This document shows positions 22,930 through 33,508 of a DNA stretch of 64,000 bases, one piece after another (within the stretch, counting starts at the first letter, position 1; every line of letters begins with the position of its first letter). Source of the DNA: Siphonodentalium dalli. Taxonomy: Eukaryota; Mollusca; Scaphopoda; Gadilida; Siphonodentaliidae. The stretch covers positions 195,220,935-195,284,934 of the forward strand of contig CP136061.1 in assembly GCA_032622095.1 (NCBI GenBank), read 5' to 3'. A program made the translations under genes and the position numbers. The notes beneath the pieces are model-generated. The model saw only the letters and a program-made list of their open reading frames with translations, was not told the origin of the DNA and made no database searches.

Positions 22930-23193
22930 TTAACCCTTACTTTACGGAATAGATTCTACCATCAGTTATACAAGTATATATTGGAAAGGTTATTATTTAC
23001 CTGGAGGGGTGTTCAGGAAATGTAAGCAGATGCCAGGCAAATAGATAAAACAAGTGCAGTAGGATTTCCATTTTTTAATAGGTTGGAAATGTTCCCATAA
23101 TAAGTTCAACTATGGTCGTTTGTTTGAATTTAATATCTGAACATTACCTAAAGCAACTACTCATCAATGAGTATTTAATAAAGAAAGCGTTAA
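22930..23193 (+). mobile_element. Family D TTAA element, copy D1
   Basis: TTAA at both ends. Left CCCTTACTTTACGGAATAGA, a GGAGGGGTGTTCAGGAAATG block, then GTTCCCATAATAAGTTCAAC, then ACTACTCATCAATGAGTATT and a right end AATAAAGAAAGCG. The blocks occur in the same order in D2-D5. Target and CCCTT ends are piggyBac-like. No coding capacity. Confidence 0.82.
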
Positions 23194-24091
23194 TGGACTA
23201 TAAATTTCAATACATGTTCTGGTACATCAGTTTAGATATATGCATGCAATGAGCTATTATTAATGATAAAATTTTAAACACTTCACTTCAAGTACTGCAA
23301 CCACCTTCTAATGATACCGGTAGCATTATCTACCACAGAATTCGGCAAGAGGTACTTTTGTAAATGTTCTCTTCAAAGTCCCCAATTGCAACAACACTCC
23401 ACATTAGTATATAGGTGCACTCGAGGAAGCCATGTGGAAACTTCAGATTGAACAGCCACGATCAGGAATACAAACACACAGAACCGCAGCTCAAATAAGA
23501 TCTATAGTTTACAGTGACACTCGAGTCTGATTAAATACCAGCCCCCAAAAATAATTTTATAGGTGTGGTCCTTGAGAGAATATTGCCCTTCTGTTAACTA
23601 TTTATAGTTTAAACAAATTATATAGCTCATTGAAACATTTATTCTAAATGAATTCTATATGCAATTTTAACTATTAAGGGATATTTTCCTCTTTGAGTCC
23701 ACACATTTGGTAGTTTCATTAGTGTATTGACGGTAATCATATATAATTATGGCCGGCTTATTTTGCCACCCCAGTGTATGCCTTGGAATTAGGACCATTC
23801 TATCTGTGGTGATATCTGCACACTGGCCTTCAATATTTATGATGCCAGTCAGTGCAGCGAGAAAAAATTGTTGATTATTTGTGAAAGAGTTATTGATTTG
23901 AGGTCTATCTTTACGCTGTTAATACACAGTCTGTTTATAATAGAGGTTTATCTATGACAGAATCGGCCCTCTCATTGGGTTTCTTCACATTTATTGAACC
24001 AGAGTTGTTTTCCATTCTATTCCTTTGTTCAGGTTTCATGGCCACTGAAATCGTGGTCTGATTTAATCTGTGTGGGAATGCAGTGCAGATA
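23194..24091. other. Uninterpreted stretch
   Basis: No repeat family or credible ORF seen. Confidence 0.4.
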
Positions 24092-24284
24092 CAGTAATGG
24101 CCTAAATAATCGACTCCTTAACCACAGCAGAATTATGGGTAACTTTTCAGGATTTATTCGGAAATATGGCTTGTTGCCATTCATCGGAAAGCTCTCACTG
24201 AGAGCTTTCTGATGAATGGCAACAAGCCATATTTCCGAATAAATTCTGCTGTGGTTAAGGAGTCAATTATTTAGAGAATTACTG
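24092..24284. mobile_element. Family A foldback, copy A8
   Basis: TA-flanked on the right, 'gata' on the left. Left arm full; right arm lacks about 25 bp (ATTTCCGAAT jumps to AAATTCTGCT). Both arms share AAATAATC/GATT(A)TTTAG and the unusual GATTTATTCGG / CCGAATAAA variant. Confidence 0.9.
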
Positions 24285-24735
24285 TACATGTACAGAGAAC
24301 TTTTCCAAAGTCATGACTGCAAATGTTTTTTTAGAAGCTGCTTGTGCTTTTGACATGCAGAAGGCTGTTTGAAGCATTTTGGTTCATATACAATTTACCT
24401 GAGATCAATCAAAGTATAATAGGTATATTTTACTGTTTCAACAAGAAATGTACTTCCATGTGCTTTACTGAAAACCATGAACAATAATTCATCTTTTATG
24501 ATGGACTTCATGGGTGGGTGGGGTGATGATGGTTGCTGGCTGGGTCAGAAATTGCCTTTTTATGCATTATAGTATGGCAAAAAAAAATCCTAATATACGG
24601 TTAATTCCTCAAAGTCACTTATTTGCTGTTTGAGTGGCACAAGAATTTTATCATTTCTGCAATAATAATGTATCTCTGACTAAAACATTGCCATTTTCAT
24701 GAAGTCATGCCAATGTTGCCTGTTTTTGTCTCCAG

Positions 24736-24838
24736 AGACCGCCTAGAGGATTCAGATTGTGAGAAGTCACTTCTCCCTATTAGATTATAGGGAGAAATTT
24801 ACTGTTATCAGGGAGAAGTCATAATGGCAGAAGTTAAA
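24736..24838 (+). repeat. Family I dispersed repeat, copy 2
   Basis: Second copy of the repeat at 11659-11755, same orientation, roughly 80% alike by eye. Confidence 0.6.
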
Positions 24839-24938
24839 AAAGTCTTGTCTTTTCTAGGCTGATTGTGCTCAAGTATTATTATCCTGCACCCCAAAAATAG
24901 GACTGATTTTGCTTTGTATGTTTTCCGCTGCCAAAGTT

Positions 24939-25200
24939 TATAACCTTTCCTATATAAATTAATTGTTGACGAGAAGTTATCTCTAAGTAAATGTTCAGAT
25001 AATAAGTTCAACACGTTGTTGGTTATTATCTGAACATATTTCCCTCCAATAAATTGGACTCCTTCGGTACCTTTATTATCTGTCGATTGCTTATTTCTCC
25101 TGAATACCCCTCCATATGAATAATAAGTCATTCAAGTGTATACTTTATATTACTGTGTCAGACTGAGTGGGAGAATCCATATTGTAAAGAAAGGTTTTAA
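24939..25200 (-). mobile_element. Family D element, copy D2 (inverted)
   Basis: Reads as D in reverse: AAATGTTCAGATAATAAGTT, a short palindrome around ACACGTTGTTGG, then CTGAATACCCCTCCA, then GGGAGAATCCATATTGTAAA and GAAAGGTTTTAA. Its right TTAA (25197-25200) is also the left TTAA of B6. The 107-codon ORF at 24808-25131 overlaps it and is not a gene. Confidence 0.78.
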
Positions 25201-25650
25201 CCCTTTCATGACATGAGCTGTGCTGTTGCAGCTTTAAAAATCATGTGCCAGTGCATTCTCTTATATATGCATGTCTCCCATAGGGCGAATGCACTGGCTT
25301 ACAAGGTCAAGGTAAATATGGTTACACTGTAGGCCAATGTATTCCCTTATACAGTAATGCCCTAATTAATCGACTCCTTTAACCACAGCAGAATTATGGG
25401 TAACTTTTCAGGATTTCGTCGGAAATATGGCTTGATGCCATTCATCGGAAAGCTCTCACCGAGAGCTTTCCGATGAATGGCAACAAGCCATATTTCCGAC
25501 TAAATCTGACTAAATCCTGAAAAGTTACCCATAATTCTGCTGTGGTTAAAGGAGTCGATTAATTAGGGCATTACTGTATATTAAAGTGAATGCATTGGAA
25601 CAGGGTTAAATACACATCATTTCAGGAAGCTCCAGTCATAGGAGGGTTAA
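25197..25650. mobile_element. Family B element, copy B6, split by A9
   Basis: TTAA at both ends; ends CCCTTTCATGACATGAGCTG and CTCCAGTCATAGGAGGG. Hairpin 2 is cut at ATGTATTCCCTTA (25349) by A9 and continues after it as TTAAAGTGAATGCATTGG. Confidence 0.88.
25352..25576. mobile_element. Family A foldback, copy A9 (inside B6)
   Basis: TA on both sides. Full-length arms of the CTCCTTTAACC subtype. The right arm has a 10-bp tandem duplication (CTAAATCTGACTAAATC). Confidence 0.94.
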
Positions 25651-26165
25651 TGGTACCATGCAGTGTTTATCTGTAGTAAATGCTGACTACGATATTTTCT
25701 ACTGATGCTTTCATGTTGTCATTCCTATCTCCTGGATGACTCATCAGGTGCCATTATGTAGAAAGAGATTAGAAACCATAATATTACAGGCCTTTACCTA
25801 ATGTAACTGTATCTCAGCCACCCTTTGACATAGGTTATCTTAGACTACACCACCTATCAACATGACAAATACCTTCTGCTTATAGAAAGGGGAAAGTACT
25901 AAGAATCTAGACAGATAAATAATTAATTCCCACAGTCAGCTTGCACAGTAGGAAAGTCTGTCTGTACAGAGGTTGCTTATCTCTCTTATTGGTGTAACCT
26001 ATTTGAATCTCTTAATAGTTTTCACCTACTAGGTAGCTCCACCAGCACATATGATTACTCTCATTAATGTTATTAAAATGGCAAGTTTCTGCAGGATTTC
26101 TTGCTGATTTAGGGAAATTTTGTACATACAATGCAATTATTATTTTTATTCACAACACTAACCTC
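25651..26165. other. Uninterpreted spacer
   Basis: No feature recognised. Confidence 0.4.
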
Positions 26166-26275
26166 TCGGTGAGAACTTTCCAATGAATGGCAACAAGCCA
26201 TATTTCTGACTAAATCCTGTAAAATTTTCCATAATTCTGCTGTGGTTAAAGGGTCATATACTTCGGGCATTACTG
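26166..26275 (-). mobile_element. Family A single arm, copy A10
   Basis: Only the right arm is present: GAGAACTTTCCAATGAATGG to GGGCATTACTG, then TA. Its GGGTCATATACTTCGGGCAT matches the subtype of A3 and A6. Confidence 0.85.
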
Positions 26276-26389
26276 TAGGTGTGTGATAAATCATAACCTG
26301 TTGTACCCCTTTAATATATATATATTCATCATTAATTAATGGGTAACTAAATTAATTTACGGCCACTAAAATCACCACTAGACAGAACA

Positions 26390-26740
26390 GGGTAGGTCCG
26401 GGCTATTAGCTTCTTTAGCGGTAAACTTATTCGGCGACGGCGGAATTTTTGGGGTTAATTGCCCGGCTTTCGTTGGAGATTTGCCCTTGTTTTTTCGTGA
26501 GTGTAGTTCCGCAACATATATGTAAGGAGTTATTAGAAGACACAACAGGGGCGGTCCGGGCTGTTAGCTTCATTCGCGGCGAACATATTCGCCGATGCCG
26601 GCATTTTGAGGGTTAATAGCGACACTTCTGTGTGGTTGCCACCCCTGTGAGTGGCTTTCCATGACACCCCTGCACATATATTGCACCTAAAATCACCCCT
26701 ATACTCCACAGGGGGCGGTCCGGGCTGGTCCGGGAGGTGT
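26390..26740. repeat. GC-rich two-unit direct repeat
   Basis: GGTCCGGGCTATTAGCTTCT (26395) and GGTCCGGGCTGTTAGCTTCA (26553) start two similar units containing a GCGG(T/C)(A/G)AAC patch, a TTCG(C/G)CGA patch and GGGGTTAA or GGGTTAATAGC. A third GGTCCGGGCTGG occurs near 26717. The region is noticeably richer in GC than its surroundings. The minus-strand ORF 26533-26763 has no motif I know. Confidence 0.6.
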
Positions 26741-26848
26741 TTAGTCACACCGTTAATTAACAACTTGAATCTTGGATTTATTCACTTGCCCCACTAATAT
26801 CTAAAGCTAAATTAGCAGAACCCACCAACATCACAGCATTATTGTGAG

Positions 26849-27102
26849 CAAGCCTTGAAATAGGGTGTCTGTCATTTGCAGAATGAGGTACCCAGAGGGT
26901 TAATTTAGTGATGCTACCGTGCATAGCGGGCTAGCATAACCAAATTCACCCTCTGGGAACCTCATTCTGCTGAGCTGTAAGCAGAATGAGGTCCCCAGAG
27001 GGTGAATTTGGTGATGCTAGCCCGCTATGCGGGGTAGCATCACTAAATTCACCCTCTGGGGACCTCATTCTGCAAATGACAGACACCCTATTTCAAGGCT
27101 TG
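26849..27102. mobile_element. Family C foldback, copy C5, perfect 8-bp target duplication
   Basis: CAAGCCTTGAAATAGGGTGT to its inverse, flanked by ATTGTGAG on both sides (26841-26848 and 27103-27110). This compact 254-bp form has four CCCTCTGGG-type arms and no mid-element block. The 8-bp duplication and CA...TG ends fit hAT. Confidence 0.93.
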
Positions 27103-27110
27103 ATTGTGAG

Positions 27111-27917
27111 ACAAATTGACCAGACCTCATCCTTTGTTCATGTACTTTGAATAGATCTGAGGATTCTGAGCCTTGCATTAGAAATTGCCTGTGAATTGAG
27201 ATGCAAATGCACTAGAATGACCTTGCAGATGCTTGAATTGGCCGCATTTAGAGGATATAAATATCACTTACTTCTAATATGTAACCACCAAATTAACATG
27301 TCAATTATACAAATACTTCACTGTTGGGCAACACAGTCAACAATACCATGAATTTCCCCTATTCTACAAGTTGAGCCAATATTAGTTATATAGAATTACA
27401 TACATGAGAAATGGCATCCACCCAGTCAAATAACCCTGTTGACATTTAACTTCTTGACATTGTCCAGCATTGCAAACCATGAGAGTTAATTCACACAAAC
27501 TAATTGACATTCTCCGGTAATTGATTTTGACACCTTGAAAATATCCTAATTGCCTTCCGACTTGGATAATTATCTCCAGGGAAAGTCCCACTTATTCAAA
27601 TTGAAAAGACAAACAGCCCAATAAAAGCAGCCACCTGATCAAAGCTTTCTGAGAATATTAGTCTAGTTTTGTCTCACCTGTTGCTAGTTTGCACTGAATT
27701 GAATAATTGACCAGAAATTTGATCAGTAATTTGGGAGTTTATTGGTCTAAATCTTCAGGGTAAATAGAGAAATACAATGAATATTTCTCCATTGTTATTT
27801 GAATCTATTTGACATGGAATCGTAGGAATGTTCATGGGCCAGCATCACCTTTTTCATGAGAATAAATCACACCTGAGTGTTAACTTAATAGTACCTTGTT
27901 GTTGGCATATCTTGCAG
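27111..27917. other. Uninterpreted spacer upstream of a candidate exon
   Basis: No repeat member recognised. Confidence 0.4.
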
Positions 27918-28070
27918 TTTACCAGGACAGAGACAGGGCCCGATGCCAAAAGCAACCAAGAAGAAGTGAAAAAGGCACATTTAGTCAGATCGGAAGCATG
28001 CGTGCAGAAAAAAACATTTGTTTTCTCAAATACTATTTTGAACACATTCGAGCAACAAACTCGTATTTAG
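27918..28070 (+). CDS. Weak candidate terminal exon, unknown product
   Basis: An acceptor-like TATCTTGCAG (to 27917) precedes 50 codons open to a TAG at 28068-28070. The reading is hydrophilic at first (FTRTETGPDAKSNQEEVKKA) and then basic. Base composition here is less AT-rich than the flanks, and another frame is also open, which weakens the case. I recognise no family. It could be a decayed transposase or gene fragment, or chance. Confidence 0.2.
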   Translation, partial: FTRTETGPDAKSNQEEVKKAHLVRSEACVQKKTFVFSNTILNTFEQQTRI

Positions 28071-28123
28071 ATACCATGCAGTATCAGGATGGATATACCT
28101 TCCTTAATTAACTCAGCAGAATA

Positions 28124-28235
28124 TATGCAACAAATGAATGAATTTGAGCCATGGATTAGTGCAAGTGTGCTCTATGAATGATGCAAACAAAATGGTAGTT
28201 ATCATGAAAATTGATTTATGACTCCAGTGTACATT
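28124..28235 (+). repeat. Dispersed repeat M, copy 1
   Basis: TATGCAACAAATGAATGAAT, then GAGCCATGGATTAGTGCAA and 'tttatgactc' recur in order at 39541-39655. Confidence 0.6.
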
Positions 28236-28618
28236 AATACCCCTTTAAAAGCAGCTTTCACCTCGTTTTGTAGAGACTGTTAATAGATTCCCAATATTTG
28301 GACTTATAAATTAATATAAATTATTATAAACATTAGAATAGTTCTTCAAATGAATAAAAAGATTGTGTGGAATATGAGTCCATACATGTATCTACCTTTA
28401 TACTACAGTTCTAAAATTAGTTCAAATCAGTAATATTTTGCTTAAAAATATCTTCAGCATTCCTTTTAATTCCTCACTAACTACAGTGTAAAACAACATC
28501 CATTGTAATATTATTTCTTTCATTTTATATATTATGGAAATTCAAGTTCATGATTAAATTAGGAAAAATATACAACACATCAGTCTCAGGTTTACCCAGA
28601 CAAGGTTCACTCACACTA
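28236..28618. other. Uninterpreted spacer
   Basis: AT-rich, nothing recognised. Confidence 0.4.
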
Positions 28619-29028
28619 TTAACCCTTTACCCAACAGAAGGGCCCTGTGCCAATGCATTCTCTTATATATGCGAGTCGACCATAGGTCGCCTCGCATATA
28701 TAAGAGAATGCATTGGCTTAACACATTAAAAATTAAAAAATTGTTAAAGAATGTAAGAAAAAATGGTAAAAAGTGTTAAAAAAAATTTTTTTTTAGGCCA
28801 ATGCATTCTCTTATATATGCGAGGCGACCTATGGTCGACTCGCATATATAAGAGAATGCATTGGCACAGGGCATAACTGTAACTATCACAATGTGGTCAA
28901 GGAGCCGGTTCCAATGATATCCATATATGTATGGTTCTATTGAGGCAGACCGAAGATATTTTAGGCTGTTGAAGCTTTATTTGGCCGGTTTTGGCCGGTT
29001 TTGGCCGGTTTGTTGGGTAAAGGGTTAA
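28619..29028 (+). mobile_element. Family B element, copy B7
   Basis: TTAA flanks; differs from B1 by a handful of bases over about 400. It has three tandem TTGGCCGGTT units at the right end where B1 has two. Both hairpins are intact, with the CGACC...GGTCG loop type. Confidence 0.95.
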
Positions 29029-30051
29029 AAACACCAACTTGCAGCTGTTGTTGAGAGTCTAGGGGTCACCCATTTTACAAAACCTGTATGCAAGCTTTTA
29101 AATGATATCAAATATGGTACATGTGAGAGCATAGGTATATTGATGTGGATATATATATAGAATCTATAAACATGTTCCTCCTTGAATGAGTTTTAGAACC
29201 TGCATTTGCCTCGAGGGTAACATCTTGAAGATAGAAATCAATGAAGCCCACATTCTTACAAACATCTTCAATAGCTTTTCATTTTGTTATGATAATATTA
29301 TAGAAATTCTTCTCCCATCTGCCATATGCTTCAGCTTTAATAATGGGCATTGTCTGTTTTGACTGCACGCACGTGCACATAAATGTTAACCATATACGCT
29401 GACCCTCCTTTTAAAACATTTCCTTCTTTCATTTCCAATCTTGCGGTACCTAAAAATGAATAGTGATTGTATTGGTGTAAACGAAAAAGTGGGTGACAAG
29501 ATTTTAGATCAAAGTATGAGATAGTACGCCAATGGTCTGTTTGGAGATATAGCATGGGGTGTTCCATTGTTGGTGATTTTCAAACATCTGCCCTTGTCGT
29601 GTGCCCTATAATGGTAAAGTAAATAAGAGGCCTGCTGCTTGGGGCAGGTGTTCCTTGCACTCCATGGTAGTTTATGGTCCTTTTATATCCGAGATGAAAA
29701 TGAAGGCCTGGAGGGGAATGATGTCCTCAGAATACCCCTGCGATGTTAAAATACATGACTCGATTCTATCGGACTATTGTGTGAAACACTTGAGGTGCAT
29801 TTCTACTAGAATGTATGTAATATTATTGGAATAACACCTGTACTTTTTATCCAGTTTGTAGGTGGGATTTTCAATTAGTTCCTAGATCTGATGAACAAAT
29901 AATTCTTGTTTATTTTGAAAATGTTCTTGATAAAAGAGTCATTTGTGATTTCTGGCAGAGAATTTAATCTTGGCAAGACATATTAAATTGGACTCTTTAT
30001 CAATATTATATGTTGGATCATGGTTTCCATTTTATTAAGTATTACCAGTTT
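29029..30051. other. Uninterpreted stretch
   Basis: ORFs 29337-29567 (minus) and 29601-29834 (plus), 76-77 codons, show no motif known to me and no splice context. Confidence 0.4.
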
Positions 30052-30240
30052 TTAACCCTTTAAATTAAGAATGGATCACCCATTCAGTTCTAAAGGTAAT
30101 TAAGACAGTGAAATGGTCTTCATTTTCTGGGATATTTAAGATAAAATGAAAAGACCGCAGGCAGAGAAACATCAAATGAATTCCCATTCATTCATTTGTA
30201 GAGAAGTTCAACAAACATAAGCTGAATATGATAAAAATGT
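30052..30240. mobile_element. Possible degraded family D element
   Basis: TTAACCCTTTAAATTAAGAA, CCATTCAGTTCTAAAGG, GAAATGGTCTTCATTTTCTG and later GAAGTTCAACAAACAT echo D blocks in order. No right end found. Confidence 0.45.
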
Positions 30241-30913
30241 AAGAATATGAATGAATGATGCCTCAATCCCTTTTAACTTTTATTACTAGTACTAGTTACT
30301 ACCCACCAGTAACTAAAAAGTGCTGATTTATTTCCCGTTCATGCAGAGGGGGGGGGGGGTCAGGATTTGTTTTCTCGCTCACAAAAATCCATTCCCCCAT
30401 TCATTCACCAGTTTAAATTATTTAGATATTATGTACAAATCAAATAAATGCGATGTCATCCTTTAATAACGTGTCGCATGTATCAGGTGAAGGTCATTCT
30501 TCAGTTACCTTCACCTTTAGCATTCCACGGTGTACTCGCTCCCCGACTCTAGAACACATTTAGCTCCCTGATTCCTAAAGGATTCATGAAAGTTTTCCTT
30601 GCACTAACATTTAGTGTCAAGGTTTTCAGTATTGCCATTCCTTTAATGTTGTTAAAGTCAGTTGAAGTAAATCATATTTGATTTTGAGTTTGTTAGACTT
30701 GCCATAGTTCAAGGTCAATTTATTGGTTTATTAGAATCTAAACTTGAAGTGTCAGAGAAATTGACTATCTGTACGCATTTTATGCATAGTATTATCCTTT
30801 CAAATTTTATAATGTACTGGTATATGTTGAGTCTCATTTGATCGAAACATTGTTCTCAGTTCTATATCCTGACATACCGGTATGTACCCATCATTCCTTG
30901 ATTATTCTCATAT
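30241..30913. other. Uninterpreted spacer with a G run
   Basis: 12 consecutive G at 30348-30359. No gene recognised. Confidence 0.4.
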
Positions 30914-31171
30914 GTAACCCTTTCTTTACTAAATGGATTCTTCCATTCAGTTGTAAAATTATACTTTGGAATGGTCTATCATTCATTTGGAGGGGTGTTT
31001 AGCTAGTTTAGGTAATAAAAGCAGATGGCAGACAGAAAAAAACATATTCTTTGGTGGGAAATGTTCCGATAATAAGTTCAATATATGTATGGTCGTTTGT
31101 TTAACTTATTATCTGAATATTTACTAAGGGATAACTACTGCTCATTGAGTATTTAGTATAGAAAGGTTTAA
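30914..31171 (+). mobile_element. Family D element, copy D3
   Basis: Left end GTAACCCTTTCTTTACTAAA (TTAA mutated to GTAA) and right end TATAGAAAGGTTTAA. Internal blocks GGAATGGTCTATCATTCATT, GGAGGGGTGTTTAG, GTTCCGATAATAAGTTCAA and CTCATTGAGTATTTAG match D1. Confidence 0.8.
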
Positions 31172-31794
31172 TGGCATACCAACCAGAGTGCAGTAAGGTA
31201 ATTCTTTTACCAAAACATAACACATTTGAATGTACTTTCATCTTGAATATTGCCATGGGCTCCTGGTGAGTTTACAGCCGTGCTACAGCAGGGAGCCATG
31301 CCATGTTATGGGTTGATGAAAGGAATCCATCCCTTGTGAATTGTGTGTCAATTTGTTACACCTTCTCATCTGTTATAAGCCTGTCATTAATTTCACGAAA
31401 TTAAAAAGTAATGTTTCACGGTGAGCAGAAAATATTGCAGGGATCAATGGTAATTGAATATATCAAAGCAATATCTCTATAAAATATGTTCTGCTTTTTT
31501 GTTGCTTTCAAGTTCATAGTTAACCTTTTGATGTTCTTGAAGTATATTTCTATCAAACTACATTTAGCTTTCTTCTTTAGTGAACATATGACAATAACCA
31601 ACATTTAAAGAGCTTTGAACTGGGGGTGGTAGGGAATAGCAGTTCCAGATTTGAGCTTTATTTTAAAGGGACACATAATATTTTTAACATTGACAATAGG
31701 GAGTACTACTGTACTTGTATATTCATGTATGTACCAGGTATCACTATTAGTGCGTAAAGAGCTTTATAATTTATCTACAAAAGTTTAACCCTAC
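31172..31794. other. Uninterpreted spacer
   Basis: No family member or credible ORF recognised. Confidence 0.4.
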
Positions 31795-31951
31795 CATGAC
31801 TGGAGCATTTTGAAATTTAGCAAAAACCCTGTGCCAATGTTTTCTCTTATATATGTGAGGCTCCCTATGGGAGACTTGCATATATAAGAGAATGCACTGC
31901 CATATGAATTTTAATGTTGCACCAGCGCAGCCCCTATCATTAAAGGGTTAA
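31795..31951. mobile_element. Family B single-hairpin form, copy B8
   Basis: TTAA at 31795-31798 and 31948-31951. Only one hairpin is kept (CCAATGTTTTCTCTTATATA ... TATATAAGAGAATGCACTG), about 157 bp in all. A loss of one hairpin and the spacer would give this product. Confidence 0.85.
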
Positions 31952-33271
31952 TTATGTTTTTTTTTTGGAATGAAATTTAAATATGTGATGTTTTTAGACT
32001 TCGAACAATAATAATAACGTTTAATCCAATTTCAACATATATTTGGTAAGTTTCCAACTAATTTCAACATATAATTTAAATGGATACTCTTGGTTTGAAT
32101 ATACACATACATAATACTCTGTGTTATTTTAAAACATTGAACAACTTAATATACATGTATGTCCACATCAGTATATCAGTATATATGTGGATTTTGTTGG
32201 TATTCAACCAGAATTAATACATGATACCAAATATATGTTTTCAAGAAATGTTTATAAATGACAAGGGACCAACAACTAGGGTAGGTACGGTACGTACATG
32301 TATGCCAGACAAGGCAAGGAGTGGGGAACCTTTAGAATATTAATGTTTCCAATGCCAAGTTGACAAGGGTCATCCACCTTAGAAATTCCAACTGTATCCC
32401 TTGAAGCAGAATGAAATGTCCAAGCCTGAGTAATTGCATTGGGCTTGGTGCTCAACTTACAACTGTTGGAATTCTCCAACCTAAACACACCCCCCCCCCC
32501 CTACAGTTGGAAATTTTTAACTGATTGCAATTTCATTCCAAAAATATTGGAAAATATTTGAATTTTGGACTAAAACAACAAATTTGACACTATATACATG
32601 TAGTTGATTGAATATCAAACTATGGCAACAAATTCAACCTACTTCTGGTCTGAAATTTCCAAATATGTTGTGTCATGCATGAAATTTCCTTCAACTGTTG
32701 AAAGATTAGGCCAAAGCATTCACCCCTCCCCAAACCCACCTATCGTCCTGTCCCTGCTAGATCATGTTATCTACTGGTGAAGCCATAGACATGATTTAAT
32801 TCATAAAATGAGCTCATTATTGCCAAAATTGTTTTATAACATGCCCTCAGTTACCAGCATCATGTTATTTACTCATTGAATATAGTGGATATACTGGTAG
32901 ATCTCCTGTGACGACAGTGAAATTTTGATGTTTTTCTGTCCCTAATGGCAATCATAGACAGATAAGTACCACCTCATTTTGTTGATAATGACTTTGCATG
33001 GGAGGTAGATATTCTGCTAATAGGATAAGAATATGTCCCTCCCTGCTGCTTTCACATGCCTCATCCCATATCCCCCACTGGTGCTGCTAATATGTCATAG
33101 ATTATTACTTCTTCAAGTTGAAGTGAGATTGCACATTGTAGAAGATTAGAGGAGTATTTTGGTCTAAGAAACTTTCAAAACTTTATTTAGAAACAAGGTA
33201 TAATAGATAATCTCAACTTTTAGATCAGTCAGGTATAATAGATCTTCTCAAAATTTAGATACTCTGCACAC
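31952..33271. other. Mostly uninterpreted stretch
   Basis: 32360-32700 contains many TTGGAA/TTCCAA words on both strands, plus a 14-base C run near 32488. Similar words occur near 15500-15665, suggesting an old repeat I cannot delimit. Confidence 0.4.
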
Positions 33272-33508
33272 TTAACCCTGCGCTAGTGCAGCATTAAAGA
33301 TCCATTCTCTTATATATATGCGAGTCTCCCATATGGAGCCTCACATAAGAGAATGCACTGGCTTTAATACAAGGTCAATAAATATTGTTAGACCAATGCA
33401 TTCTCTTATATATGTGTGGCTCCCTATGGGAGACTCGCATATGTAAGATAATGTTTTGGCACAGGGTTTTCACAAAATTTCAGGAAGCTTCCGTCATGGA
33501 AGGGTTAA
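33272..33508. mobile_element. Family B element, copy B9
   Basis: TTAA at both ends. The left end is shortened (CCCTGCGCTAGTGCAGC, lacking the TTTCATGACAGGA part); right end TCCGTCATGGAAGGG. Both hairpins are present with CTCCC...GGGAG-type loops, partly decayed. Confidence 0.85.

Noticed and set aside
24808-25131. 107-codon minus-strand ORF
   Set aside because: It overlaps family I and family D repeat sequence; the reading is an accident of those elements.
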